Shown here: in pieces, positions 50,520 to 62,114 of the stretch
Numbering within the stretch: position 1 is the first letter of the stretch
Layout: every line of letters begins with the position of its first letter
Assembly: GCA_020631735.1 (NCBI GenBank)
Contig: CM036225.1
Location: 66,328,662 to 66,392,661 of the forward strand
DNA from: Saccharum officinarum
Lineage: Eukaryota; Streptophyta; Magnoliopsida; Poales; Poaceae
Length of the DNA stretch: 64,000 nucleotides
Direction: 5' to 3'
The notes under the pieces: model-generated
What the model saw: only the letters and a program-made list of their open reading frames with translations
The model's database searches: none
Told to the model about the DNA's origin: nothing
Translations under genes and position numbers: made by a program

Positions 50520-52919
50520 AGCATTGATGTCTGAGAAGAGAATCTACAAGTGCAAGGATCTCTGTTTTTTTGAGGAAACTGCAAGGATCTCTGTTGGGTA
50601 GCTTCATCTGTCAGAGTCCACTCTTGGAACCGACGAGCAGTATTCGTCGTAAATATAGGACAATGGGAGGATCATATATATTATTAGTATATTCATCATC
50701 GATCTTAACATTATGATGATGGGCAGGGAGAAAGACGTACGTGTGTGGTACAATTAACCATGCGCCATCACTGATGTAAATAACCATACCACGACGTAAA
50801 GTTCATTGTGCTTGATAAAATGACTATTCAAAAGCAATTTACACTGATGTTACACACAAGTTACACTCAAATATGGAAAAGTAAAACATGGTATAGTGAG
50901 ATGTAAATTAGAATAGATTAGTCATAAGGCGTATAATCAATGTAGTTGAATGAATAAAATGTTAATTTCACTAGATTATGTGAGGCTCAATACATAAAAA
51001 ATCTTTGGACGATTGAGAAGACTCCATACACACAAAAAGGGGCAAAGCTTCCTTAGGGCCAACCTGCGGCACCGGACCTGCAGAAGTCACATGACAAATA
51101 AAGTATACTATAATGAACTTTGTAAAGTGCTAACTTTGTTCCGCGACATCACATGAGCAGGGAGACGAGGAGAGTGGGCTGCTCGAGTTATACTGAGCGG
51201 CTGATGCTGGTCCATGCGGACAAGGGAGGAGGAAGAGGTGGGTTGTGCCCACGGCCCAAAAGGAAGAGGGAGAGAGGTTTGAGCCCAAAGGAGTTTTCTA
51301 ATTCAATAACACCTTTTTTTATTTCCCAGAATTTCTTAGATTTGGAGATGGGTTTGGTTTGAAATCAAGGAGGGTTCTATGGATAGAGTACCACATATGT
51401 TTGACACTCACAAGCAACGACAATCAAAACATCACACATGTGGGTTGGTTCTATCATGTGGATCTTATTGGCGGTACAAAATAAAACCTATGCGCATCAT
51501 GTTTATTTAAGCTATAGCAAAATTTGAAAAGATCAAACTTTTAGTGATTTTTCAACACATGGCAAAATTTCAGGATGTTACACCGTCGCCTAGAGCCAGC
51601 AGTCTGCGGGCCTCGCATGCCACCGCCCGGAGCCAGCTGCGCATGTGTCCCGCTCGCAGCAGCCCCGTCGCCATCCCGCTCCCAATCTGCTTGCTAATGG
51701 CCGCTACCGAGTCGCTCGCCGCTAGTCGCACATAGACCCCAGCTAGAGTGTGCCTCATTTGAGTGGAGAGAGGACTAGGAGAGAGAACAAGGAAGGGTGA
51801 ATGATTGGACAGATTTTTGTTTGGACTCACTCATAGAAATGTTGTGTTGGACAGAATGTTTTTTTTTCTAGATACAGTGTCTTCTGATACATAAACCACA
51901 TGTCAATTCTTTTAGTGGAAAATCATTATTTTTAAAATTAATATTATTTATGAATTTTTAAATGACTTTGGATGAAGAAATGACCAAATCAAAGTTTAAA
52001 ACTTTCCAGTTCAATTTTTTCCACTTAAATTTGTTTAGGATATCAAATATGCATTATAAAATTCACTTGAATGAATACGAAGTAATGCGTCAGCCATTTA
52101 GGGGAGTTTGAGACTGCTCCGCTCCCGTTTCTGTAGTTTTGTTCTAGCTCTGCATTGCCAAACACTCTTAGCTATAAGAACTCTGCTCAAAAAAAAAATA
52201 GTGGAGTTTGAGGCTAACTCCACGTCTTTTGTGAAGCACCTCAAAAGGTACTCCAGGATTTAGACTCTTTGTACCTTCTCACGGAGTTGAAAAGAAATTA
52301 CCCACGGTTGCCACTCATTAATGAAAAACCGATTCGCTTTCTACCTCTGTGAGCCTACCTCACGTACGCACACGTGATTAATTCTAATGGCCGTAGTTTT
52401 TTCTTTTATTTCTCTAACATGCATGTTCACATACGGTTACGTGACTTCCAATGACCATATTTTTTATTTCTCTGGCATGCACGTCAGGTTAATGCATTCG
52501 AAATCTAGTTTAGAGTATAGTACATACATGGATGTATATATACGCAGCATATATATATGGATGTCAATGTTTTTTAATTATTATGTTTTTGTACAATTAT
52601 GACCCCGTTTAATTTTATATCATTTATTTTCTATATTTCTCGGAAAATATCAATTACAATTTCAATCAGGGGCATAATTGACCATTTGCATATAAACGAC
52701 CCATTCCTAGAGCTGGAGCTAAGCTGTGTGCCAAACAGTACCACATGCTCTACAAACTCCACGGTGGAGCTGCTCCATGATGGAGTTGGTGGAGCGGAGC
52801 TATAAAAATAGGAGGAGAGTAGTCCAAAACACCCCCTAGTCACAATTGACTTTGGGGGTGCAGTAATAAGGAAGCAACACACCTCAAGGTTTCTTTTGAG
52901 ATTTTAAAACTTATTCTTG
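50520..52919. other. Intergenic sequence; no gene supported
   Basis: Only short frames. A GC-rich patch at 51585-51730 gives an open frame on the minus strand without similarity. Around 52700-52830 an inverted-repeat-like stretch (GGAGCTGCTCCATGATGGAG) may be a MITE end. Nothing else recognised. Confidence 0.4.
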
Positions 52920-52933
52920 ACACATTTTCTTGG

Positions 52934-54083
52934 CGGGGTTTTTTTTTTTTGTCAATCGGGTGGTTCACCCGTTTAAGTTTAGCTCGTACACGATCGAAAT
53001 ACAATGATGGCGAGACACCACCGAAGTAGTTCGAGGAGGATCCTATCTACTGGATCTCTGAAAACTTATTACATAGGAACCGTTCTTAACGACCAAAGAG
53101 GGCAGGCAAGCTCTAGCGTCTTGAACCCGGCTGCCACCCAGTCCTCCGCTTCAGCAACGACACTGTTGAAAATCTCTTGGTGGGTCCTCGACGTCGTTTG
53201 GAAGGTACGATCATTGCGTTCTTTCCACAGCGACCATGCGACCAGCAGAATGAGTGTGTCGACCTGGCCGTGCGGTCCAGGCGTCGCCGCTGCCGCGGCC
53301 ACCATTCCCCCAGGTTGTCATCCTGCTCAGGCACAAGCGTGGTGAGGCCGTCTGGATCCAGAAGCTCCGGTATGTAATTCTTACGGTGCCTATGGCATGC
53401 TTGAAGATGGAAGAATTTGGTGTTTGCATCCCCCTCTTCCAAGTATCTGATCCTTGAGCGTTGGCGGGCAATGGTGCGAGCCATGGAAGCTAATCCTAAA
53501 CAGCGACCCTTGAGCTCGGCACGCATTGCAAATTCCTCATCGGACAGCTCCCGTGTCTCTTTCTCAGCCTTGGCGGGGATAAGATGATGGGCTGCTCCAG
53601 CAAACGTGGAGATGAAGCCGTCGAGTGTCTGTGGTGGTGGCGCGGGCGCAGAGCGATCCCCGTGCGCATCCTCGCCGACTTGTGCGACGTTGGGGGTGCA
53701 CAGGCAACCAGGTTCCGGGCTGGCAAAACACTCGTTCACCGCCTGGCCTAGATCAGAAGTGAGCGCTGTAATCACCCCCGAAGAGGAAGTCAGGCCCGTT
53801 AATGACGGTGGCCACTCGGAGGGCCGGATCCTCCCGTAGGCCCTCCTGGCAGCTTTCGGCGGAGTTGACAGGAGGGCCTCCACCGCAGCATGAACGGTGC
53901 ACCGTCCATCGGCCGACAAGTCAAGACTCTCTCCAAGTCTCTAGAGAAACTAGCCATCGCCCTTCAATGAACTAGTCATCCATCTGCAAATCTCCTTCTC
54001 TCTTTTCTCATCTCTTCCATGTCAGCCTACAGCCCACTTGCAGGGCCTTGTTATACCTGCTCTCAAGAGCTTTGGCGGTTGTA
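52934..54083 (-). mobile_element. Internally deleted LINE with 14-bp target duplication
   Basis: Minus strand, with a poly-A tail seen as a T run just after GGCGGGG near 52939-52950, and direct repeats ACACATTTTCTTGG at 52920-52933 and 54084-54097. The coding part keeps the plant LINE ORF2 segment between endonuclease and RT (RYLEEGDANTKFFHLQ, then RHRKNYI; 53113-53919) and the far C-terminal part (WSLWKERNDRTF; 53069-53305), but the whole RT core is missing. The junction is near 53300. It is therefore a non-autonomous deletion derivative that was itself mobilised, or a copy deleted after insertion. Confidence 0.82.
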
Positions 54084-54097
54084 ACACATTTTCTTGG

Positions 54098-54425
54098 GGT
54101 CTGAGGCCCTCAAGAAAATATATATACTTGGCGGTTCACTAATTTTCTTTATGTTTTTGTAATTTTTGCCATGGCGTAATTTACCTCGGTGGCCAAACTG
54201 CCAAGAAATTTATCCTACCGCCATGGAAATTGAATTTCTCCTAACGATCGTCCCTCAGTGTTGTCAAAATAAAAAAAAAAAAGGAAAACGATCATCCCTC
54301 AGAAAACATTTCGTTCGCAGTTTTTGACTCTTAAGGAGTTTCTGTTTTGATATAATGACTATATCGATTTATTCAATATCATGAAACTTTCATAAAACTC
54401 CACTGACGACAATGGCTTGAGTGTA
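54098..54425. repeat. Sequence shared with the tails of the tandem-array units
   Basis: From about 54297, AAACATTTCGTTCG, GACTCTTAAGGA.TTTC, TATAATGACTATATC and TTGAGTGTAG follow the same order as the last 150 bp of each 1.89-kb unit (for example 46420-46545). Confidence 0.75.
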
Positions 54426-55084
54426 GAACCAAGTTTCCACTCGTGGTAGGCGCCGCGTGGAAGAAGGGGTCGTGGAAGTGTAGAAGACTGAACTTTCAGT
54501 TGCCGGACGCCGCGGGGGCGGGGCCGATATTGACCATGACTTGTCGCCGCTTTTTCTCTGCGGTGTTGCGCTGCACACGTCACACTCAAACATGCCGCGT
54601 GCACGCATGCATATCCGATCCAAATGAAAATATCTTGTTGAGGTTAGCATTGCGGCGACATATATACATACAAGTGGCTGCCAATTCCAACTCGTGGAAT
54701 TTCCATGACGTGCACACGCAGACCATGCATTTTGATGGAGCTCGGTGGGTGGATCTGAGCCAAACCTCATTGTTCATTCATTTTTCCATCCTATTAGCCG
54801 CAGCAATATATCTGTACTCCATAAGCACTGACTAGGATTATATTCGGCGTTTGTAAATCTGTCAATTAATTAGTACTGAATTACTCATCGCAATGCATGC
54901 ACGTGTGCCGACACGAAATCAATCATGTGTAACCTTTTGCTTTATTCATTGCTCGATCTGCCTTGTAGCAGATCTGTGTAGTATGTAACTCATCAGATCT
55001 TATTGTGTTGGTAATTCATCATATATAGTACGTACGTATGTAACTCATAAGACTGCATGCATGCTCTGATTTTTGTTCATCGAT
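54426..55084. other. 3' flank of chitinase copy 3
   Basis: Its left part (to about 54620) is the partner of 46574-46800; the rest has no recognised feature. Confidence 0.6.
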
Positions 55085-56062
55085 CTAGCTGTTGAAGGGC
55101 CTCTGGTTGGCGCAGTCCAAGTTGTCGCCGTAGCTGACCCCAAGCAAGTCGCAGTAGCGCTTGTAGAACCCAATCCGGTCGGCAACGCGGCTATCAGCGC
55201 CATGGCCGCACTCGAGGCCACCATTAATGATGTTAGTGACGACACCATACCCCGGCAGCCTTCCGGCGGCGGTGTCAGCTCCGGAGGGCGTCCACTGCCC
55301 GGTCATGACGGCATGGCACGACGGCTTGGGCGACTGCGGCGTCATCCAGAACCAGACGGCCGTCTCAAATGACACTGTGGGGTCCGACGCCACCAGGTCC
55401 GGGTTGGCGAGGATGCCGGCGCCGATGGCCTGCCCCGCGGGGCCGTAGTTGTAGTTGTAGGAGATCTGGATGGGCCCACGGCCGTAGTACTTCTTCCCTG
55501 CGGCGCACGGCCACTGCGTGCTGGGCTTGCAGTAGTCCGGCCCCGCCGCGGCGCCCTGCTCCTCCTTGAAGCAGTAGCCCCAGGCGTAGGCGCCGTCGGG
55601 CGCCGTCGCCCACCCGCCCGTCGTCTCGTGCGAGGTTTGGGCTAGGAACGCCGCCAGCTCCCGCTTCTGCGTGTCGGCGCCGCCCGTGGTGCCGAAGCCC
55701 GGGAACTTCTTGGCCGCTGCGATGAAGGCGGCGTAGGTGTAGAAGCCCTTGGCTGGGCACGCCGCGTCGTTGCGGTGGAGGAGCATCTGGTTGAAGAGGG
55801 ACTCGGAGATGATGGACGCCACGCTGCCACCGCCGGAGCTCGGGGTGGGAGTGGGAGTGCTGCCGCAGCTGCCGGTGCACTGGCTCTGGCACCCGCTGCC
55901 GCAGTAGTCGGAGGTGGTGCCGCACCACCCGAACTTGCTGCAGCATAGGCAGTTGGGGCACAGCGCGCCGCCGGCCTGCGTGCCGCACTGCTCGGCACGC
56001 GTGGACGCGGCGAGCAAGGCAGCAGTGGCCACCATGGCCACCACCGCTAGTGCTCTCATCAT
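55085..56062 (-). CDS. Class I chitinase (GH19 with hevein domain), intact
   Basis: A 325-residue intronless gene. Endochitinases cleave beta-1,4-GlcNAc bonds in fungal walls. Residues 1-23 form a signal peptide ([20 protein letters not shown]); 24-66 a hevein chitin-binding domain ([20 protein letters not shown], aromatic FGWCG); 67-80 a short Thr/Pro/Ser/Gly linker; 81-325 the GH19 catalytic domain. SHETTGGW gives the first catalytic Glu (146) and CFKEEQG the second (about 168); the substrate-cleft blocks [16 protein letters not shown] and [12 protein letters not shown] are present. It ends soon after the last conserved Cys ([13 protein letters not shown]), without a long vacuolar tail, so an extracellular location is likely (inference). 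The start is the first of two adjacent Met codons, at the signal peptide; a further upstream in-frame ATG (56152) would put untypical residues ahead of it. TATA box at 56155-56164. Confidence 0.96.
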   Translation of the reverse strand: MMRALAVVAMVATAALLAASTRAEQCGTQAGGALCPNCLCCSKFGWCGTTSDYCGSGCQSQCTGSCGSTPTPTPSSGGGSVASIISESLFNQMLLHRNDAACPAKGFYTYAAFIAAAKKFPGFGTTGGADTQKRELAAFLAQTSHETTGGWATAPDGAYAWGYCFKEEQGAAAGPDYCKPSTQWPCAAGKKYYGRGPIQISYNYNYGPAGQAIGAGILANPDLVASDPTVSFETAVWFWMTPQSPKPSCHAVMTGQWTPSGADTAAGRLPGYGVVTNIINGGLECGHGADSRVADRIGFYKRYCDLLGVSYGDNLDCANQRPFNS

Positions 56063-56154
56063 CGTGAGGGAAGCAAAGCAAGCAACTGTGGATCTGCTAG
56101 ATGGTGTTGTTTGGGGTTGGGGTGGTGTGTGAATGATGCGGTGTGCAAGCATGT

Positions 56155-56164
56155 CCTTATATAG
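56155..56164 (-). promoter_or_regulatory. TATA box of chitinase copy 3
   Basis: Minus strand CTATATAAGG followed by ACATGCTTGC, about 95 bp before the start codon. The same block precedes copy 2, and a shorter form precedes copy 1. Confidence 0.65.
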
Positions 56165-56738
56165 GAGTCGGTGTTGGGTGTGGTATGTGTAGAATGCGGA
56201 AAAAATTGGATGGAAACCGTATCCAATACATCAGCGTGCATACCTGCTGTCATTGTTTGCCACGTGTACTAGTAGTTGAACCAAGAGCGCACGTCTAGAA
56301 AAGCTCGGCTCGACTCCCTCACGCACGATGCTGCTGGGCTGCAACACACACGGTTGGATCGATCTGGGTGGACAAGTGGAAACAATCCAAGATATACGGT
56401 CACAGGCTGCATACGGTTTCCATGCAATTTTTTTTTTCCGTGGAATGCAAGATGCTAGCTGACATGCACGTGTAGAGTACGTGGACTCTTGGAACAGTAG
56501 TCTTACGTACTGGATTATATTTATTATTCATCTTAATTGTATATTATATACATGTGGATGAAATTGGAGACTTGATGATGAATTAAGCCGGCCTAAAGCT
56601 CCAATCCTCGCTCATGCATGCATGTGTGTAGTAGTACGTGCTACTAGTGTACCATAGACCTCGAACACCGCAAATGATAAACTACTCCAGGATTACAGCT
56701 TAATCACATGCAGGAAGCAGGAACGTGGAAAGATTGTA
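56165..56738. other. Upstream flank of chitinase copy 3; no gene seen
   Basis: Likely holds the distal promoter; no further element could be assigned with confidence. Confidence 0.4.
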
Positions 56739-56996
56739 GGCCATGTTTACATTCCAAAATTTGGAACCAAGTCACGTCACACTATAGCAATTTTGTTTTT
56801 ATTCGATAATAATTGTCCAAACATTGATTAATTAGGCTTAAAATGTTCGTCTCGCAAAGTACAACAAAATTGTGCAATTAGTTTTTATTTTATCTATATT
56901 TAGTACTACATATATGTGTCAGCATTTTAATGTGATCGGGAATAGAAATTCTGTACAGTGAATTTGATGGCCAAACCCTAAAATCTAAACAAGTCC
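56739..56996. mobile_element. Grass MITE (Tourist-like ends)
   Basis: Ends GGCCATGTTTACATTC and AAATCTAAACAAGTCC are roughly inverted, flanked by GTA on both sides. The interior carries TTAGGCTTAAAATGTTCGTC, the inverted form of the block seen in the other MITEs. Confidence 0.7.
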
Positions 56997-57214
56997 GTAG
57001 TATCAATTTTCGTAGCAGCCTCGTACTGCCACTGGCAGGCAGCCAAGTGAGACTAGTTGGAGCTGGTCAAATTTGACTTCGTCTACATACCGTACTCCAG
57101 CTTGCTTGCCTGCTGCCGAGTGCCAAGGCTGCCAGCTTTGACGACGACGTCGACTCTGGACATCACATGCACATAGGAGTACTCCTGTATGCATGCATGC
57201 ATGCATGGATCTTA

Positions 57215-57443
57215 GGCCCGTTTGGTTTGAGTGTGTTAAAATTTAACTCCTATCACATCAATGTTTCCTCAAATGCATAGAGTACTAAATGTAGACTGAT
57301 TGCATGCATGTCGGCACAGATTAGAAATAATTTATGAGACGAATCTATTAAGCCTAATTAGTCCAAGATTGAAAACTTTTTGTCAAATAAGACGAAAATG
57401 CTACAGTGTTTGTTAAACTTTAACTCCTCCAACCAAACACCCC
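57215..57443. mobile_element. Tourist-like MITE (PIF/Harbinger)
   Basis: Ends GGCCCGTTTGGTTTGAG and CCAACCAAACACCCC are inverted, with TTA on both sides (57212-57214 and 57444-57446); the interior contains GAGACGAATCTATTAAGCC. Confidence 0.85.
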
Positions 57444-57446
57444 TTA

Positions 57447-58359
57447 GCTTAGCGATCAAACTTCGCGGCTGTGGGGGCCGTCGAGCATGCATGACCAACA
57501 AACGGATTATGCATGTGGACTGTGGAATACTCCTCCTATCTAGCTTGTTGCACTGCATCGATCCATGCCTGAATGGATGGAAACCGTCGACGTGCGTATA
57601 CGTCCTTGTCACGCATGGAATTCCACACTTGTGCCCACTAGATCTTCCTTCTCTCGTCTGGTTTGGCGATTTCTGATTTCCACAGTGCACTAGTAGTCGT
57701 ACGTGCCAGCTAGGGCATAGCAACATATGCTCTTCATCTTCCACTTGTTGGTCAATCAGAAGAGGACTCAGCCAACTCTTACATGTAGAGCACGTCATAT
57801 ATATTTACCTAACTTTACCAATATTTCGGTCAAGCTATGCATGTATCCCATATTATATTGTATATCGGTAATATATATCACATAATAATTATATTCTACA
57901 CAGTAATTTGGTAAAAAAAACGAAGATTAAAGATGATTATCTCTCACATAACATATATAAGCAGTCACGCTTTGCCGGGTACTAGGTGCAGAGACACTCG
58001 ACGAATTGGTAGCTACTAAACAAGCTCTTTAAATCTATGCAATTATACAAAAATTTTTTCTCGGAAACATAAAAGGTTTGCGCGTTATTGTATCCAGGTA
58101 GAGAGAATGTTGGATACAACATGGCTGAGCGGCGCCCTAGGGGATCTAAAAGGTTTTACATGGACGTTCGGACCCTCTCTCTAGTGTGTTATAGAGCTAG
58201 GCTGATACATTGGACAAATATACAACCCATATTTGCGGCGCCGGCTAGAACCCATTGCTCCGTTTCGTGTTTGATCACGGCGAGCAGCTATGGCAATTGT
58301 GTGCATGCCCAGCAAAAATATCTAGCTAGCGTCTCGCTCCTTCCTCAGCTCCTAATCTA
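57447..58359. other. Intergenic sequence; no gene supported
   Basis: Only short frames without similarity. Confidence 0.45.
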
Positions 58360-58795
58360 CTAGGGCAAAGATGGAGTCGGCTTCGTGCCTGCTGCCACTG
58401 CTCCACAGCGCTCTCCAAGCGCTCCACAACTCGAAGATTGTAGCGTGGTCAGTGAGCCCATGAGGTTGTCTGAGCCTAGCGAGGATGTTCCACCAGACTT
58501 GCTTTTGGCGAAGGAGCAGGAGACGATGATCTGGTTGATGGTTTCCAGCTCTTGGTCGCAGAGGAAGCAGAACTCATTGTCCTGGAGTCCGTGTCTTCGT
58601 CTACAGTCCGCCGTCGTCGTAGCACTAGCCACAAGAACAGCTTGATGCGAAGAGGTGCCCAAGAGTCCCAGATCAGGCTGCAACCGGGTATTGGATGGGA
58701 TGTGAGGTGAAGAGCTGTGTATGCCGATCTCACCCTGAACTGCTCATCCGATGTCCACCTCCAGACCAGTCGATCCTCTACGTCGGACACAATTA
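58360..58795 (-). mobile_element. LINE ORF2 C-terminal fragment (zf-RVT region)
   Basis: The minus strand encodes the Cys-rich region that follows RT in plant LINEs: VWRWTSDEQFRVRSAYTALH, then IWDSWAPLRIKLFLWL, and in another frame RRRHGLQDNEFCFLCDQE, then IVSCSFAK. At least two frame changes occur. No RT core is adjacent, so it is an isolated 3' piece; ends are approximate. Confidence 0.82.
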
Positions 58796-58870
58796 TACAA
58801 TTGACTAGTGATCAATCTGTTTTTCTATAAATCAACAAATTAGTAGACATATCCTGCTACTTTATTTATA

Positions 58871-59040
58871 CACTACTACACAAATATTTTTTAGTAGAGG
58901 CGAGTTAATCAAAATTTGCCTTTAAAAATAGTTCCCGAGCTAGCCCGCCTCTAAAGATCGATTTTATAGGCGGCTCGGATTTACTGCCGCCTCTAGAAAT
59001 GCCCCTATTTAGAGGCAGCTAGATCTAAAACATTGCATGT
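58871..59040. mobile_element. CACTA transposon terminus
   Basis: Starts CACTACTACACAAATATTTT and continues with sub-terminal repeats in both orientations (AGAGGCG, CCGCCTCTA, GAGGCAGC), as in grass CACTA elements. The opposite TAGTG end was not found nearby, so it is a lone end. Confidence 0.6.
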
Positions 59041-59468
59041 GAGTCAACAATGGTCAAAAGTCCTCAAGATGATGGAAGGTGCATGTGAGTTGGCTTAATT
59101 TTGGACGGTCCTACCACACTGAGAGCCATGTCGAAGTCTTTGGTATCAAGCTGCAACTCCAGTCGTTGTGTCACGGTGCTGTTAAATTTTATCAAAGTTT
59201 GACAAGTGGTCTCCAAATTGGGAAGTTCCATATAAGATAATCAAAGTGATATACAGAAATTTATATGCACTAGAGACGTTGCATGGTGCTTGTCTCCCAA
59301 GAGCTATTAATGGGAGGTAACCTGAAAAAGTAGCAAGAAACTTGTGTTTGGCAAAAAAAAACCTAAGTGTTGTCCAAACAATGGCCAATATACAATATCG
59401 CCTTTAGAACAAATATGGCCGATACATGCATTGCCCTTATAACAAAGCCAATGGCTTGACATTGTTGC
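59041..59468. other. No gene seen
   Basis: Probably transposon-derived sequence continuing from the CACTA end, without coding similarity. Confidence 0.35.
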
Positions 59469-60220
59469 TTGTGGTCATGTGTTTTTAAAACTCGCATGTG
59501 CTTCGTCTTGAAAATAGGGGGCATATGTTGTCAGCAAAAAGGGTCAGAGGAGGTTGGATTTGGACTTGGGGCATTTGATGGGTGCTTAGAAGTGTTGGAT
59601 GTTATGAAGTGCTCAAAACTCTGTCACTTTATTGGTAGCCCCATTTTGGAAGTTCTGACATGTGTTGGAGGTTCTGACGTGTGTTTTCGGGGGTCCCTCC
59701 CTTGTTGGAAGTTCCGACATGATGTGTCGGAAGCTCCAACGTACGCCATGAGGGATGAGTCGGAAGTTCCAACGTCCCCTGTGCATGAGTCTAATTTACT
59801 AGATTCCGATCCAAACTCGTCTAATCTTGTGGGAAACTTGATGATTACGTCTTGGATAAGACCATTCCCTGCATATATATTGGAGGAGCACGACCGAGTG
59901 AGGTATCCAATTACACAATCGATCAAAAATCAATCTACTTCCCTCTTCTTCTACCCTTTACACTCCTGACCCCTTGTTGTTCAATGCATCTCTTAATGAG
60001 GTTTGTTGGCGTTCTAGGTGACCTTGCCAACCCTAGAACAACCTCGTTGTGCCCCTCCTCAACAGGTCTTTCCAGGATGTGTTCATTAGCTTTTTGGGCA
60101 AAGATCATGCACCAGGTTTGTGTGGTCGTCCTGCTGGTCGGCCTTGCTATCTTGACCTATCTCCGCTGCATGCTAGGCCGTGTGTGGCCTCGAACGTGCT
60201 AACACTAGATGGTGTGTAAA
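59469..60220. mobile_element. Degenerate retrotransposon-like sequence
   Basis: 59640-59785 has four or five imperfect copies of GGAAGTTCYGACATG, and 59930-60220 matches 36984-37290 in block order. Open frames here (up to about 166 codons) lack known domains. Confidence 0.45.
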
Positions 60221-60381
60221 AACTTAATTGGCGTCAACATATTGATTGAGCACAATTTTTTTTAAAAAGAAAAATAATTCCCTAGCAACAAGGTTATCTT
60301 GCATTGGATGCTGATAGATGATCAATCCAGTTTCCCGGTGGCCGCCTCCATAATTGGTGTTCAAACAAGAAACAACACAAT

Positions 60382-60607
60382 AAAAAAATGGTATGCGGGG
60401 GAAGACAACCTCCGAGCATTGTGCTTAAGGTAGAAGACCTCTCACGCAGACCGAGAAAATCACGAATCCCTTTCCCTGTCTTTGCACGGCGACACTGTCG
60501 CCCATGTGAGTTGGGCGGGTCCTTAGGCCTGGGCTTTGGACACGTGGGACATGCGAGGTTTTTTTTTTACCTGAGACAGCTTGACCACTCGGTCTAGCGT
60601 TTGTTCG
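60382..60607 (-). mobile_element. SINE-like insertion, 226 bp
   Basis: Flanked by the perfect 16-bp repeat CAAGAAACAACACAAT (60366-60381 and 60608-60623). On the minus strand the insert starts near a box-A-like GACCGAGTGGTCAAG and ends in a T run, as some plant SINEs do. No clear box B was found at the usual distance, so tRNA origin is not proven. Confidence 0.6.
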
Positions 60608-60623
60608 CAAGAAACAACACAAT

Positions 60624-61287
60624 CACATACCATAGACTTCGTATTTTGTGCAGTTTTGATTTTTTTTTTACAAATGAAGGATAACAAATCAATTGGGTCA
60701 AATTGTGCTCACGGCTGCCATTCCAATTTACACGAGAAATGAAGCAATCTATGGATTCCTTTGTGCCCGAAGGACTACTCTTACATCAAAGGGGAATGCC
60801 TGGTCGCTTGGTCCGCTTCTGTTTCTCGTCAGACAAGAAAGACCTCGGAGGTCCTGGGTCTAGGAATCGCAGGCCTAAACAAAACTCACAGCCATAGGGT
60901 TTGTCCTCCAGGCGCGTTGGTTATGTTTGCAGTGAAAAAAGAACTGATGTGATATGGTGCAGCAGCAGAGCTGCTGATTCAGACTGAAACCTGAATTGTG
61001 CCGGGCAGCCAACACCAACACGAAGGGATTTGAGACCCTACTTTCACTTGTCTGTTTATATGCCCGTAAAAAGTGAAAAGACAGCCAGCCATACACGCCC
61101 ACCAAGAAAGTTGAAGAAAATTTACATGATCACTGTTCACTGGTGCCTCCAAAATAAGTAACATATACGAAATAGTAGTATCAGTTGCTAAATACTACTA
61201 TATATAAGCCATATCCATAGATTTGCTCCAATGAAACGAATGATAAAAGCAATAGTCATCATGGTTCTCATCATTTGTAGCAGTGTA
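60624..61287. other. No gene seen
   Basis: Short frames only; no repeat recognised. Confidence 0.4.
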
Positions 61288-61640
61288 GCAGCAATAATTA
61301 TTTGTCAATATAATAATGCATAGCTGGCAAATCTCCCAGACACACATAGACGCACACACAAAGCACACCACACAGGAGGACATCACCAGCAACGAGAGAC
61401 TTCATGATGAGGAGAGGATCTCAAGCAAGCAGAGGTGTACGCCCACTAGTTGATGATCCTCTAGCTCATGCTGCTGCTGAAGCTCCCAAGCTGGCGAATG
61501 ATGATCTCCTCTCCTTGTTTATTTATTCTTCCTCTCACGTACAGTCACAGCAGGCTCACTCATGAAATTAAAACCAAACAGGATCCATGCAATGCAATGC
61601 AATGCAATGCAATGCAATGGATCGGAAGCAGAGCAGATGC
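61288..61640. repeat. Duplicate of 15474-15685 with GCAAT pentamer run
   Basis: Shares ordered blocks with 15474-15685 (see there). It contains six GCAAT repeats (about 61588-61619) against two in the other copy. Lies downstream of the NLR remnant. Confidence 0.82.
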
Positions 61641-61744
61641 CGAGCACACGCAAACTAGCATCTCTGCCACACGAAATATCAAGCAAAAGCAGTAGACGAG
61701 TGCCCAACATCGATCAGGCGAGTCATCATTGCCTAGCAAACGAA

Positions 61745-61745
<1 letters not shown>

Positions 61746-61776
<31 letters not shown>
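61746..61776. repeat. (AC)n microsatellite
   Basis: About 15 AC dinucleotides. Confidence 0.97.
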
Positions 61777-61777
<1 letters not shown>

Positions 61778-62114
61778 GCAAATAAAACATGGAGTCGTGA
61801 AGACTCGACGGAAGCAGAGCAATCCAAGCATAGCACATCTCAGTCTCTTCTCCTGTTCATGTTGAACCTTTCTATTCCATTCCATGGAAGGGATTACTAC
61901 CTACATTCATGAAGAAAAGAATAATACGGGCGTGATCCATATTAGGTACACACACATGACATATCTGTAGGATTAACAAGAACAATGTTGCTGGTGCCTA
62001 AATAAATGATAAGTGGTGGGGTTCAAGCAAAGCAATTCGAACGAATTAAGCAAGCAAGAGACGTATAGGAAGGACAGGATAATTGCTGTACAGTATGATG
62101 GATGGATGAGTTAG

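Noticed and set aside
51570..51830. Minus-strand 86-codon frame
   Set aside because: GC-rich patch with no motif and no promoter or splice context.
53113..53919. 268-codon frame as a host gene
   Set aside because: It contains the plant LINE signature RYLEEGDANTKFFHLQ and lies within a poly-A-tailed insertion flanked by a target duplication.
59469..59969. 166-codon plus-strand frame
   Set aside because: Made of repeated GGAAGTTCYGAC-type motifs in a retrotransposon-like stretch; no domain.
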